Origin: Saprospiraceae bacterium
GTDB taxonomy: Bacteria > Bacteroidota > Bacteroidia > Chitinophagales > Saprospiraceae
Length of the DNA stretch: 64,000 nucleotides
Direction of reading: 5' to 3'
Assembly (NCBI GenBank): GCA_019638385.1
Contig: JAHBTW010000005.1
Coordinates: 1-64,000 of the forward strand
The translations under genes were made by a program, and so were the position numbers. Of this stretch, positions 53,012-59,684 are shown piece by piece. Each line of letters begins with the position of its first letter. Within the stretch, counting starts at the first letter, position 1. The notes under the pieces were generated by a model. That model saw only the letters and a program-made list of their open reading frames with translations. It ran no database searches and had not been told where the DNA came from.

Positions 53012-53899
53012 TTATTCATAATGCACCCCCTGCCGGTACGCGCCAAACACCCGTAGCCCATGCGTGAGCGGCCGAATGGCATCAATGGCCTGTTGCCAGC
53101 GCACCTTGCCTTCCGTTACGAAATCCACAAAAAATAGATATTCCCAGGGCTGCCCGATGATGGGAGCGGATTGAATTTTGGTCAAATTTACATTGTATGC
53201 GGCGAGCACGGCCAGCACCTTGTATAGGCTGCCCACCTCGTGTTCGGTGCTGAACGACATAGACACTTTGTCGGCGTCCTGTAATTCAACGGCGTCTTCA
53301 CGGCGCTGCAACACGAGGAAGCGAGTGTGGTTGCGCTTGTTGGTTTCGATGCTTTCGGCCAATATTTCGAGGCCGTACATGTCAGCGGCGAGCGCGCCGG
53401 CCACGGCTGCGGCGCCCATCTGCCTGTTTTCAGCGATGAGCCTGGCACTCAGGGCAGTGTCTTCTGTTTCTATGAGCCGGAGGTGTGGGTATTCGCGAAA
53501 AAAAGCCCGACACTGCGCCAGTGCAATGGGATGAGAATGCACTTCGCGGATGTCGGCGATGGACTGCCCCGGCAGCGCCATGAGGTGTTGGGCAATGCGC
53601 AGGTGCAGTTCGCCGGTGATGACGAGGTCGGCCTCGTGAAGGAGGCGGTAATTGCTCATCAGGCTGCCCGCGAGCGTGTTCTCGATGGCCATGAGCGCTA
53701 CGTCTGCGCCCGCGCCCGCTTCGAGGGTTTGCACCAATTCGCCGAAACTTAGCGCCGGCACGATCTCCAGCGCAGCGTCGCCGAAATAGCGTCGCGCGGC
53801 CACTTCGTGAAAAGCTCCTGCCACGCCTTGTATGACGGCCCGCAGTGGAGGGGTATCCGCTTCGACAACGGCTGATTCGGTTGTTTCTATTTGTATCAT
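53012..53899 (-). CDS. pheA: Prephenate dehydratase
   Basis: 295 residues from ATG 53899; the 22 codons further upstream run through the terminator T tract and are not used. Dehydratase domain: VIQGVAGAFHEVAARRYFG, ALMAIENTLAGSL, EVHSHPIALAQCRAFF, and TRFLVL preceded by KRNH. C-terminal ACT domain: SMSFSTEHEVGSLYKVLAVLAAYNVNLTKIQS, with the Glu-Tyr-Leu-Phe-Phe strand, where phenylalanine is expected to bind and inhibit. Converts prephenate to phenylpyruvate. First gene of the operon, preceded by the tandem attenuators. Confidence 0.93.
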   Translation of the reverse strand: MIQIETTESAVVEADTPPLRAVIQGVAGAFHEVAARRYFGDAALEIVPALSFGELVQTLEAGAGADVALMAIENTLAGSLMSNYRLLHEADLVITGELHLRIAQHLMALPGQSIADIREVHSHPIALAQCRAFFREYPHLRLIETEDTALSARLIAENRQMGAAAVAGALAADMYGLEILAESIETNKRNHTRFLVLQRREDAVELQDADKVSMSFSTEHEVGSLYKVLAVLAAYNVNLTKIQSAPIIGQPWEYLFFVDFVTEGKVRWQQAIDAIRPLTHGLRVFGAYRQGVHYE

Positions 53900-53923
53900 A
53901 AAGCAGTTATGGTGATTGAATTC

Positions 53924-53953
53924 AAAAAAAAAGTCCCGTTTGCGGCGGGACTT
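53924..53953 (-). terminator. Terminator of attenuator 2
   Basis: On the reverse strand AAGTCCCG CCGCAAA CGGGACTT is an 8-bp stem followed by T9 (A tract 53924-53932 on the given strand), 25 bases before the pheA ATG. The 5' arm (GCAAGTCCC at 53947-53955) is complementary over nine bases to GGGACTTGC at 53989-53997 in leader peptide 2. Confidence 0.85.
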
Positions 53954-53983
53954 GCGAAATGACACGGCAAAACCAACAGCCGG

Positions 53984-54058
53984 TCAGGGCAAGTCCCCGA
54001 TGCTAAAAAAATAAAACCAACCGTACAACCACGGCGCAGGTGAATGGTTAGAGCGCAT
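53984..54058 (-). CDS. Leader peptide 2 of the aromatic operon (attenuator)
   Basis: 24 codons, ATG at 54058, TGA ending at 53984. Residues 10-18 are Trp-Leu-Tyr-Gly-Trp-Phe-Tyr-Phe-Phe, seven aromatics of nine. The final codons (GGG GAC TTG C) contain the strand that pairs with the terminator 5' arm. A ribosome finishing at the stop codon would cover that strand and let the terminator form; one stalled at the aromatic codons leaves it free to form the antiterminator. No Shine-Dalgarno, but an A/T-rich upstream region typical of this phylum. Confidence 0.8.
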   Translation of the reverse strand: MRSNHSPAPWLYGWFYFFSIGDLP

Positions 54059-54072
54059 AACAATTTGGTTTT

Positions 54073-54111
54073 AAACTAAAATTGGGAGCCTCGCTTCGGC
54101 GGGACCCCCAA
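54073..54111 (-). terminator. Terminator of attenuator 1
   Basis: On the reverse strand TTGGG GGTCCCGC CGAA GCGAGGCT CCCAA is a 13-bp stem with one mismatch and a tetraloop, followed by TTTTAGTTT. GTCCC in the 5' arm (54101-54105) is complementary to GGGAC directly after the leader 1 stop (54148-54152), a short possible antiterminator. On the forward strand the hairpin is also followed by a T-rich run. Confidence 0.75.
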
Positions 54112-54152
54112 CTTTTATTTTCAACAATTTGAAAACCAAATGCGGCAGTCCC

Positions 54153-54215
54153 TTACGATGGAGCGTAAAAGTAAAAGCCGTAAAAGCAAAATTGCCACTG
54201 GTTCGCAAAAGTCAT
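54153..54215 (-). CDS. Leader peptide 1 of the aromatic operon (attenuator)
   Basis: 20 codons, ATG at 54215, TAA ending at 54153. Aromatic residues at Phe3, Trp7, Phe9, Phe11, Tyr12, Phe14, Tyr15, Phe16 and Tyr17: nine of twenty, eight of them Phe or Tyr. Starts about 21 bases after the predicted transcription start and is followed by a strong hairpin with a T tract. Biased to Phe/Tyr, whereas leader 2 also has two Trp codons. Confidence 0.78.
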   Translation of the reverse strand: MTFANQWQFCFYGFYFYAPS

Positions 54216-54240
54216 TTTTTCAAATTTTTAAACAACGCGA

Positions 54241-54271
54241 CAAACGTAGGCCATTCTTCAACACAATGCAA
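54241..54271 (-). promoter_or_regulatory. Promoter of the aromatic operon
   Basis: The reverse strand has TTG (54269-54271), a 20-base spacer and TACGTTTG (54241-54248), the same geometry as the parE promoter. Transcription would begin near 54236. Confidence 0.65.
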
Positions 54272-54353
54272 GCACTCCGCTCATTTTTTTTCAAAAAAAC
54301 AGAAAACAGCCGCGTTTCTTGCGGGAAATGTAATGCAGTGTGGTGGATTGGAT

Positions 54354-54425
54354 AGCTGCGAGATTCGAGCTACGAGCTGTGAGTAGCATGTCGGCAAACT
54401 CGAAGCTCGCGGCTCGAAGCTCGTC
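54354..54425 (+). repeat. Two degenerate heptamer arrays next to a stop codon
   Basis: AGCTGCG, AGATTCG, AGCTACG, AGCTGTG, AGTAGCA (54354-54388), then ACTCGAA, GCTCGCG, GCTCGAA, GCTCGTC (54398-54425). ACTCGAA is the metG unit. The array ends one base from the end of the barrel gene. 54272-54353 shows nothing further. Confidence 0.7.
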
Positions 54426-54426
54426 A

Positions 54427-54912
54427 CTAATTGAGCACATACCGCGCCGAAAGCGAGCCGTAGCCGCCGCCGAAGCCGTTTAAGAAGCCATTGACGAAAA
54501 AGGTCGGCATCCAGTCAATGCTCAGGTTGAGCGGAATCTCCTCAAACTTGTAGTCTAAGCCGAGCACGCCGAAGATACTGATCGAAGTGTTGCCGTCCAA
54601 AGCGGCATTTCTCCAACTCCAGAACTGAATGCCTGCGCCGCCGCCCGCATACCATGACAGATTCGGTGCACCGGTGATGGGAAAGTGATGCTCGTATGCT
54701 CCATTGGCGCTGAACCAACTGTAGCCCGCTCCATATCCGCGGAATCCGGCGAAAAGCTCAATAGCGCCCGGCTCGGTTACAAAAAACTTGTACGATGCGG
54801 CAAACGGCACTCCAAATCGGGCGCCGAGGGCAGAACTGTAACTTTGCGCTTGTGCGGAGCCGGCAATCGCTACCGCTGCAACTACGAGGAGAGAAAGTAA
54901 AATCTTCTTCAT
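54427..54912 (-). CDS. Outer-membrane beta-barrel family protein
   Basis: 161 residues with a signal peptide (ends GSAQAQ, about residue 22). Glycine/aromatic alternating strands (SALGARFGVPFAASYKF, IELFAGFRGYGAGYSWF, LSWYAGGGAGIQFWSW, SISIFGVLGLDYKF) and a last strand GSLSARYVLN fit a small eight-strand barrel. No more specific family. Own promoter element upstream; no terminator close to the stop. Confidence 0.7.
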   Translation of the reverse strand: MKKILLSLLVVAAVAIAGSAQAQSYSSALGARFGVPFAASYKFFVTEPGAIELFAGFRGYGAGYSWFSANGAYEHHFPITGAPNLSWYAGGGAGIQFWSWRNAALDGNTSISIFGVLGLDYKFEEIPLNLSIDWMPTFFVNGFLNGFGGGYGSLSARYVLN

Positions 54913-54947
54913 GATTTTGGTTTTTGGTAATAAAATAAATGACGCGC

Positions 54948-54955
54948 CAAATTTA
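54948..54955 (-). promoter_or_regulatory. -7 element of the barrel gene
   Basis: The reverse strand reads TAAATTTG, 35 bases upstream of the ATG. Confidence 0.45.
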
Positions 54956-55008
54956 GATGCCTTTGGAATGTTTTTACGTTTTTTCGCAAATTTTTACCGC
55001 TTTGCCGC

Positions 55009-56301
55009 ATGAAAAAATCCGACTATCAGGGCACATTGGATTTCCTGTTCAGCCAACTGCCTATGTTTCAACGCATCGGAGCAGCCGCTTATCGCAAAGA
55101 CCTCACCAACATAAAGGCCATCTGCGCGGCGCTGGGGCATCCGGAGCGGCGCTTCCCGGTAATACATGTGGCCGGCACCAACGGCAAAGGCTCCGTATGT
55201 TTTTTGCTCAGCGCGATATTACAGGCGGCGGGGCTGAAGACCGGGCTGTGCGTTTCGCCACACTACCGCGACTTTCGCGAGCGCACGCGCATCAACGGGC
55301 AGTACGTTTCGCGCGCATTCGTAGTGGATTTCACAGCGCGCATCCGGCAGTTGGCGCAAGACATTCAGCCTTCTTTTTTTGAAATCAGCACCGCCATGGC
55401 GTTTGATTATTTCGCCCGACAAAAAGTGGATGTCGCCATCATTGAGACCGGTATGGGCGGGCGGCTCGATTCTACCAACATCGTGGCGCCGTTGCTCAGC
55501 GTCATTACCAATATCGGATTCGACCATACAGAATATCTGGGCGGCACCCTGCCCCTCATCGCCGGAGAAAAAGCGGGCATCATCAAGCCCGGCGTGCCGG
55601 TCGTCATTGGAGAAAGCGCGCCCGAGACGGAACCCGTGTTTCGGGCCAAAGCGACGGAATGCCATGCGCCCATTGCATTTGCCGATAAGGTATATCATGC
55701 CGTGCCGGTTTCGACCCTCGAAACGCATACCGTATTTGATGTATATCGGTCGGGCGAGCTGCTGTACCCGCAATTGCCGGTCAACCTGCGCGGCGGCTTT
55801 CAGGCCAAAAACCTGCAAACGGCGCTGCAAGCGGCGGAACTTCTCCAGCCCTATTTTTCCATGGAGGAATCGCACATCCGGGAGGGATTGCACAAGCTAC
55901 GCGCACTCACCCGCTTCATGGGCCGCTGGGATTTCATCGGGCGCAACCCCGCCATCCTGTGCGACAGCGCGCACAACGCAGCCGGCATCGCCACCGTATT
56001 ATCGGAACTCAAAAGCCTGCCATTCAAGCGCCTGCACATCGTATTCGGGATGGTAAAAGACAAAGACATTGCGGCTATACTCAGGCTATTGCCGAAAACG
56101 GCTACCTATTATTTTTGCAAAGCAGACATTCCCCGCGGCCTGGCGGTGGAAGATTTGCGCCGGCAGGCGGCAGAAGCAGGACTACACGGGAAAGCCTATT
56201 CGAGTGTAAAAAACGCTTTGCGGGCCGCGAAGCGGGTCGCCGACAAAGAGGACTTGATTTTTGTGGGAGGCAGTATTTTTGTGGTGGCGGAGGTGATATA
56301 A
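55009..56301 (+). CDS. folC: Folylpolyglutamate synthase / dihydrofolate synthase
   Basis: 430 residues. Mur-ligase-type ATP site VAGTNGKGSVCFLLSAIL; SPHYRDFRERTRING; IIETGMGGRLDSTN; NIGFDHTEYLGGTLPLIAGEKAGIIK; C-terminal domain with RWDFIGRNPAILCDSAHNAAGI and VFGMVKDKDIAAIL. Adds glutamate to dihydropteroate and folates. TTTG followed by CCGC lies directly before the ATG (55001-55008), a weaker version of the near-leaderless promoter seen at 17594 and 42496. Confidence 0.93.
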   Translation: MKKSDYQGTLDFLFSQLPMFQRIGAAAYRKDLTNIKAICAALGHPERRFPVIHVAGTNGKGSVCFLLSAILQAAGLKTGLCVSPHYRDFRERTRINGQYVSRAFVVDFTARIRQLAQDIQPSFFEISTAMAFDYFARQKVDVAIIETGMGGRLDSTNIVAPLLSVITNIGFDHTEYLGGTLPLIAGEKAGIIKPGVPVVIGESAPETEPVFRAKATECHAPIAFADKVYHAVPVSTLETHTVFDVYRSGELLYPQLPVNLRGGFQAKNLQTALQAAELLQPYFSMEESHIREGLHKLRALTRFMGRWDFIGRNPAILCDSAHNAAGIATVLSELKSLPFKRLHIVFGMVKDKDIAAILRLLPKTATYYFCKADIPRGLAVEDLRRQAAEAGLHGKAYSSVKNALRAAKRVADKEDLIFVGGSIFVVAEVI

Positions 56302-56364
56302 AATTACTCGGAAGGGGTGCGCTCCAACCCACAAAACCTGGCTGCTTCGCGCTACAAGCTACGA

Positions 56365-56979
56365 TCAACCTAGTTTTTTAACGGCGTTAATAACCTCTGA
56401 TTTCACATCAGACCAAGTGATATTTTTTTCAAAAAGGAGTGGGTCAGCGTACTGTTCTGCATCCTCAAAATAGGTCAGGCTTTTGACAACATGAAACACC
56501 TCTTGCTGTTTGAATTTTTCTGTGAATAACCGGAGCATTTCATCTAAAGTGAATGTTCGAAGCAAAAAATAAATATCATAGAAGTCTTTTTTGCTTCCCC
56601 TTTGAGTGATCGCTTTTAACTTCATCGGCGCGATATCCCGAATATCAAGCATCCTTACCCCTTCGTCAAGAATTGTAGGGAAAAGTATGGGATAGCTCAT
56701 TTTGACAAAATCAACTTTTATCTCGTTGACATAGGAAATTATCATGCTCGTCCCTTCCGATTCCAGATGAAAGTCAAATTCACTGGTTAACTCCTCAACT
56801 AATTGATTCTTATCAAAAGGTTCAGAAGTAAACAAATCCAAATCAACTGAAAACCTATGCCCTATTTGCAATGCCAACGCGGTACCGCCAACCAAATAGA
56901 ATTGATTGAACAAGGACATGGACATCAGCTGTTTCAATAATTCCAGTGTTCCGGGTTCAATTGAGCGAGTTTGTAACAT
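56365..56979 (-). CDS. AbiEii/AbiGii-type nucleotidyltransferase toxin
   Basis: 204 residues. Motifs of the family: LVGGTALALQIGHRFSVDLDLFTSE (nucleotidyltransferase GG...HR.S.D.D.F), IKVDFVKMSYPIL, and PMKLKAITQRGSKKDFYDIYFLL. AbiEii transfers nucleotides onto tRNA or a similar target and underlies phage abortive infection in type IV systems. AT-rich, and its start lies inside the end of the upstream small gene (46-base overlap). Converges on folC with 63 bases between stops. Confidence 0.87.
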   Translation of the reverse strand: MLQTRSIEPGTLELLKQLMSMSLFNQFYLVGGTALALQIGHRFSVDLDLFTSEPFDKNQLVEELTSEFDFHLESEGTSMIISYVNEIKVDFVKMSYPILFPTILDEGVRMLDIRDIAPMKLKAITQRGSKKDFYDIYFLLRTFTLDEMLRLFTEKFKQQEVFHVVKSLTYFEDAEQYADPLLFEKNITWSDVKSEVINAVKKLG

Positions 56980-57224
56980 CTGAATGCTGTTATAGGCGTC
57001 TCAAAAATGATACTGCAATAAGACAAGGTGCGTTTGTCGAGATAGCGAGTATTGAGCAGTGTTTCTTTGACTGTTTCTTTACCATAATACGCTAACAGCT
57101 CCCGAAACTCTTCTAAACGACCACGCGTTGTGACTCGCTCAATAATGGACAACTTATGCCTCTGCTTGTCAATGGTATTGACATCAACATCCCAAAAAAG
57201 TGAAGGACGAAGCTGAAGTTCCAT
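56934..57224 (-). CDS. Putative antitoxin partner of the AbiEii-like protein
   Basis: 96 residues, no recognised domain. Its middle (GRLEEFRELLAYYGKETVKETLLNTRYLDKRTLSYCSIIF) matches small proteins usually found directly before AbiEii-type genes in Bacteroidota; these are far shorter than classical AbiEi. The 46-base overlap with the toxin gene supports co-translation. The antitoxin role is inferred from context. Confidence 0.65.
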   Translation of the reverse strand: MELQLRPSLFWDVDVNTIDKQRHKLSIIERVTTRGRLEEFRELLAYYGKETVKETLLNTRYLDKRTLSYCSIIFETPITAFRCYKLAQLNPEHWNY

Positions 57225-57288
57225 AACGATGGTGTTACAAGGTATAGAAAGGCCACAGAAACGACATCGGTACCGTAGAGATGAAGCA

Positions 57289-58077
57289 TTACTGCCCGGC
57301 CTGCACCACTACCCCATCGGCCAGATAACTCGCTTTGAGGTAATCGCTCAGGTACGTCTCGGCAGCGGTACGGGTAGAAAAAGAGCCGATGAGCACGCGG
57401 AATAAGGAAGCGCCGCCGGCCTGTACATTTTCTTTAATCAGCACACCGCTCACGCCTTGTTTGGTGAGGCTTTCCTGACGGCGCAGCGCATTGTCATAAA
57501 CGGAATAAGCGCCTACCTGAACGGCATATCCGCCGAGGGCGCCGCTGGGCGAGGGGCCGCTGTATCCGCCGCGAGCCGTGTAGGTAGTGGCCGGCGCACC
57601 GATGCCTTTGGTTGTGAATTGGTCATTTCCGTAAGACGAGGTCGGTGCAGCCGTTACCGCACGGGCGCGATTGGGATTCGGCGGGTTGGTTTCGGAGTAG
57701 CCGACTTGCTCCACGCTCACCCAGGCTTTGCCGTTTTTGAGCAAATCTATTTCCATCGCCGCCGCGAAAGAGAGATCAATGATGACGCCGTTTTGAAAGG
57801 TACCCCGATCGTTGACGCGCACCGTCACGCTGCGGCCGTTGTCTTTGCGGGTCACTTTCAGCAAGGTTCCTTTGGGATGGTATGGGTGGGAAGCCGTAAG
57901 TTCTTCTTTGGAATAAATTTCGCCCAGCGCAGTGGACTGCCCGTGCAGATAATCGGCATAAAACATGGCAATACCCTCTTCGCCCCGGCTTGGGGTATAA
58001 TATTGAGCAGAAAGGTTCGAGTATATGAATAAGCAAACGAAAATGGAGCAAAAGGAAAGGATACGGTTCATTTTCAT
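57289..58077 (-). CDS. rlpA: RlpA-like septal ring lytic transglycosylase with SPOR domain
   Basis: 262 residues from ATG 58077; a TTG ten codons upstream lies across the promoter element and is rejected. Signal peptide ends NLSAQ. Double-psi beta-barrel of RlpA: GIAMFYADYLHGQSTALGE, HPYHPKGTLLKVTRKDNGRSVTVRVNDRG, VIIDLSFAAAMEI. A Pro/Ser/Gly-rich linker (about 140-180) leads to a SPOR domain (YAVQVGAYSVYDNALRRQESL, FRVLIGSFSTRTAAETYL) that binds denuded peptidoglycan at the division site. Expected to act in daughter-cell separation. Confidence 0.88.
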   Translation of the reverse strand: MKMNRILSFCSIFVCLFIYSNLSAQYYTPSRGEEGIAMFYADYLHGQSTALGEIYSKEELTASHPYHPKGTLLKVTRKDNGRSVTVRVNDRGTFQNGVIIDLSFAAAMEIDLLKNGKAWVSVEQVGYSETNPPNPNRARAVTAAPTSSYGNDQFTTKGIGAPATTYTARGGYSGPSPSGALGGYAVQVGAYSVYDNALRRQESLTKQGVSGVLIKENVQAGGASLFRVLIGSFSTRTAAETYLSDYLKASYLADGVVVQAGQ

Positions 58078-58089
58078 GGTTTTTTGCCG

Positions 58090-58097
58090 CAAATATA
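58090..58097 (-). promoter_or_regulatory. -7 element of rlpA
   Basis: The reverse strand reads TATATTTG, 12 bases upstream of the ATG at 58077; this decides the start. Confidence 0.5.
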
Positions 58098-58109
58098 CGG
58101 AATTCAACG

Positions 58110-59579
58110 TTACTCCGCCATTTCCTTTTTGCGCATCAGTACCCGGCCCCAGGGGAAATACTTTTCCTGCTCGTACATTTCACTCAATACCTCCCGGTTG
58201 CTGTCTTCTATGTAGTAGTAATCGTATCCCGCTTCCGGGCTGATGTTCGGGTCATTTGATATTTGCGAAACGTGTTGCAAGCCCAGCGTAACGCGATAAA
58301 ATTCAGCCGAGGGGTAAAACAACCAGCCCACGCCGAGGCCGACTGTTTCCTGCCGGGCAGCCCCCACGTCGTTCATGTACAGCATTACGGTTTTGGTGTT
58401 TTCATCATACCACCACTCGCGAAAGTAACGCACATTGGCCGCCCGCAGGAGGTTCCAACTCAACGCAAATAAGATAAGCGCAGACACAACCGTCACGCTC
58501 CACCGCCGCCGGGAACCGGAAACGTACAACAGCCCCACCGCAAGCACCGCACTCAGCAGCACCGCGAGCGGCACAGCCGTTCGGTTCACCAAATACACCG
58601 AGCCTAAGAGGTAGTGTTGCGCTATCATTCCTGCAATGCTCAATATAAATGCCAGACACAGCCCGGCGAAAAAGGAATCCCGGCCCGTATTTTTGCTTTT
58701 TCGGAAACGCGTAAGAGCAAAGCCTGCCGCTCCCAATACCGCTGCATAAGTCAGCCCTGCCAAAAGGGGCAGCGTAAGATCGCCTATATATAGGTGTCCG
58801 TACAGCCCGTTTTTCACCAGTGATTCCAATGACTCCCATAGGCTGTTTGTGCCGTACTGAAACTCCCCGCCCTGCCGGAGAAACCCGATAGGACGGTGCA
58901 GCATCAGAGCCAGCAACAGGGCCGTGCCGCCGAGCAGCGCCGTAGAGCGAAGAAAAAACCGCCGCTCGCCTTTCAGCGTCAGCAGGAAAGTAGCGCCTGC
59001 CACGGCGAGAAAAACATTGAGCGCCACGAAGTTGCTCAGGATGGCCGCCGTCAGCGCCGTACAGCACCAAGCGAGCCGGGACAGTTTGCGGTGCTGCCAA
59101 TAACCCATCCACAGCGCCAGCGCCGCCATGACGAACCCCGCGCACAGCCCGTATCCGCGCGCCAGTGCAAAAAAATCGAGCAGATAAGGATTGAAATTCA
59201 GCACGGCAAAGGCCGCTATACCGGGCAGCAACCGGGGCGTAAACCGCAATACGATGGACGCGCTGCTTACCAAAAACAACAGGTGAGCCAACAGGTTGGG
59301 CAACCGCATCCCCAATTCGGTGGGGCCGAGCCACTGAATCGTTTGTTGCCACAGCAGGGTGTTGAGCAAATGGTTGTTCGCGCTTTTCCAGCAGTCCGGA
59401 TAGTAGAGGCAGTTGAAAAAACCGGAATTGAGGTGGTGAAAATAGGTGGAGGCTTCGTCGTGCGTGATGGAAGTCAGGCCCGCTTTCGCAAAACTGTAAC
59501 ACCACAACGCGGTGGCGATGAATGCCAAAACAATCGGCAACAAAGGCGCCCGCGAGGCGGCGGCAGAATCGGGTTCCAT
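58110..59579 (-). CDS. GT-C-type membrane glycosyltransferase
   Basis: 489 residues with about 12 hydrophobic helices. The first periplasmic loop has THDEAST, the acidic motif expected after the first helix of GT39/GT83-type (ArnT/PMT) lipid-linked sugar transferases; NNHLLNTLL and ARGYGL follow. The last 90 residues are soluble. It probably moves a sugar from a polyprenyl carrier onto lipid or protein in the periplasm; substrate unknown. No glycan gene cluster nearby. Confidence 0.75.
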   Translation of the reverse strand: MEPDSAAASRAPLLPIVLAFIATALWCYSFAKAGLTSITHDEASTYFHHLNSGFFNCLYYPDCWKSANNHLLNTLLWQQTIQWLGPTELGMRLPNLLAHLLFLVSSASIVLRFTPRLLPGIAAFAVLNFNPYLLDFFALARGYGLCAGFVMAALALWMGYWQHRKLSRLAWCCTALTAAILSNFVALNVFLAVAGATFLLTLKGERRFFLRSTALLGGTALLLALMLHRPIGFLRQGGEFQYGTNSLWESLESLVKNGLYGHLYIGDLTLPLLAGLTYAAVLGAAGFALTRFRKSKNTGRDSFFAGLCLAFILSIAGMIAQHYLLGSVYLVNRTAVPLAVLLSAVLAVGLLYVSGSRRRWSVTVVSALILFALSWNLLRAANVRYFREWWYDENTKTVMLYMNDVGAARQETVGLGVGWLFYPSAEFYRVTLGLQHVSQISNDPNISPEAGYDYYYIEDSNREVLSEMYEQEKYFPWGRVLMRKKEMAE

Positions 59580-59608
59580 GAGCGTGCAGTTTTAAAAAAA
59601 ATCAGGGT

Positions 59609-59616
59609 CAAAAATA
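59609..59616 (-). promoter_or_regulatory. -7 element of the glycosyltransferase gene
   Basis: The reverse strand reads TATTTTTG, 29 bases upstream of the ATG; a TTG 22 bases further up may serve as -33. Confidence 0.45.
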
Positions 59617-59656
59617 AAATATTTCCGACACGACGGTGCAAACCCCGATAATCCGC

Positions 59657-59664
59657 TATATTTG
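59657..59664 (+). promoter_or_regulatory. -7 element of the S24-like regulator
   Basis: TATATTTG, 20 bases upstream of the ATG at 59685. Confidence 0.5.
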
Positions 59665-59684
59665 TCAATGCAGCCTTTACCCTT

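Larger units (their letters stand above)
53900..54236 (-). promoter_or_regulatory. Tandem aromatic-amino-acid attenuator leader of the pheA operon
   Basis: The predicted transcript from about 54236 contains, in order, leader peptide 1 (54153-54215), a terminator hairpin (54082-54111), leader peptide 2 (53984-54058), a second terminator (53931-53953) and then pheA. Both peptides are loaded with Phe, Tyr and Trp, the end products made by the four downstream enzymes. This is the layout of ribosome-mediated transcription attenuation, in duplicate. The mechanism is inferred from sequence; the complementarities are directly visible. Confidence 0.8.

Noticed and set aside
54129..54386. Forward frames encoding Lys-rich small proteins upstream of pheA
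   Set aside because: They are antisense to leader peptide 1 and run into a heptamer array; the Lys richness mirrors the Phe codons of the leader.
58405..59505. 366-codon frame inside the glycosyltransferase gene
   Set aside because: Same strand, other frame, Arg-rich; the membrane protein frame carries the helices and THDEA motif.
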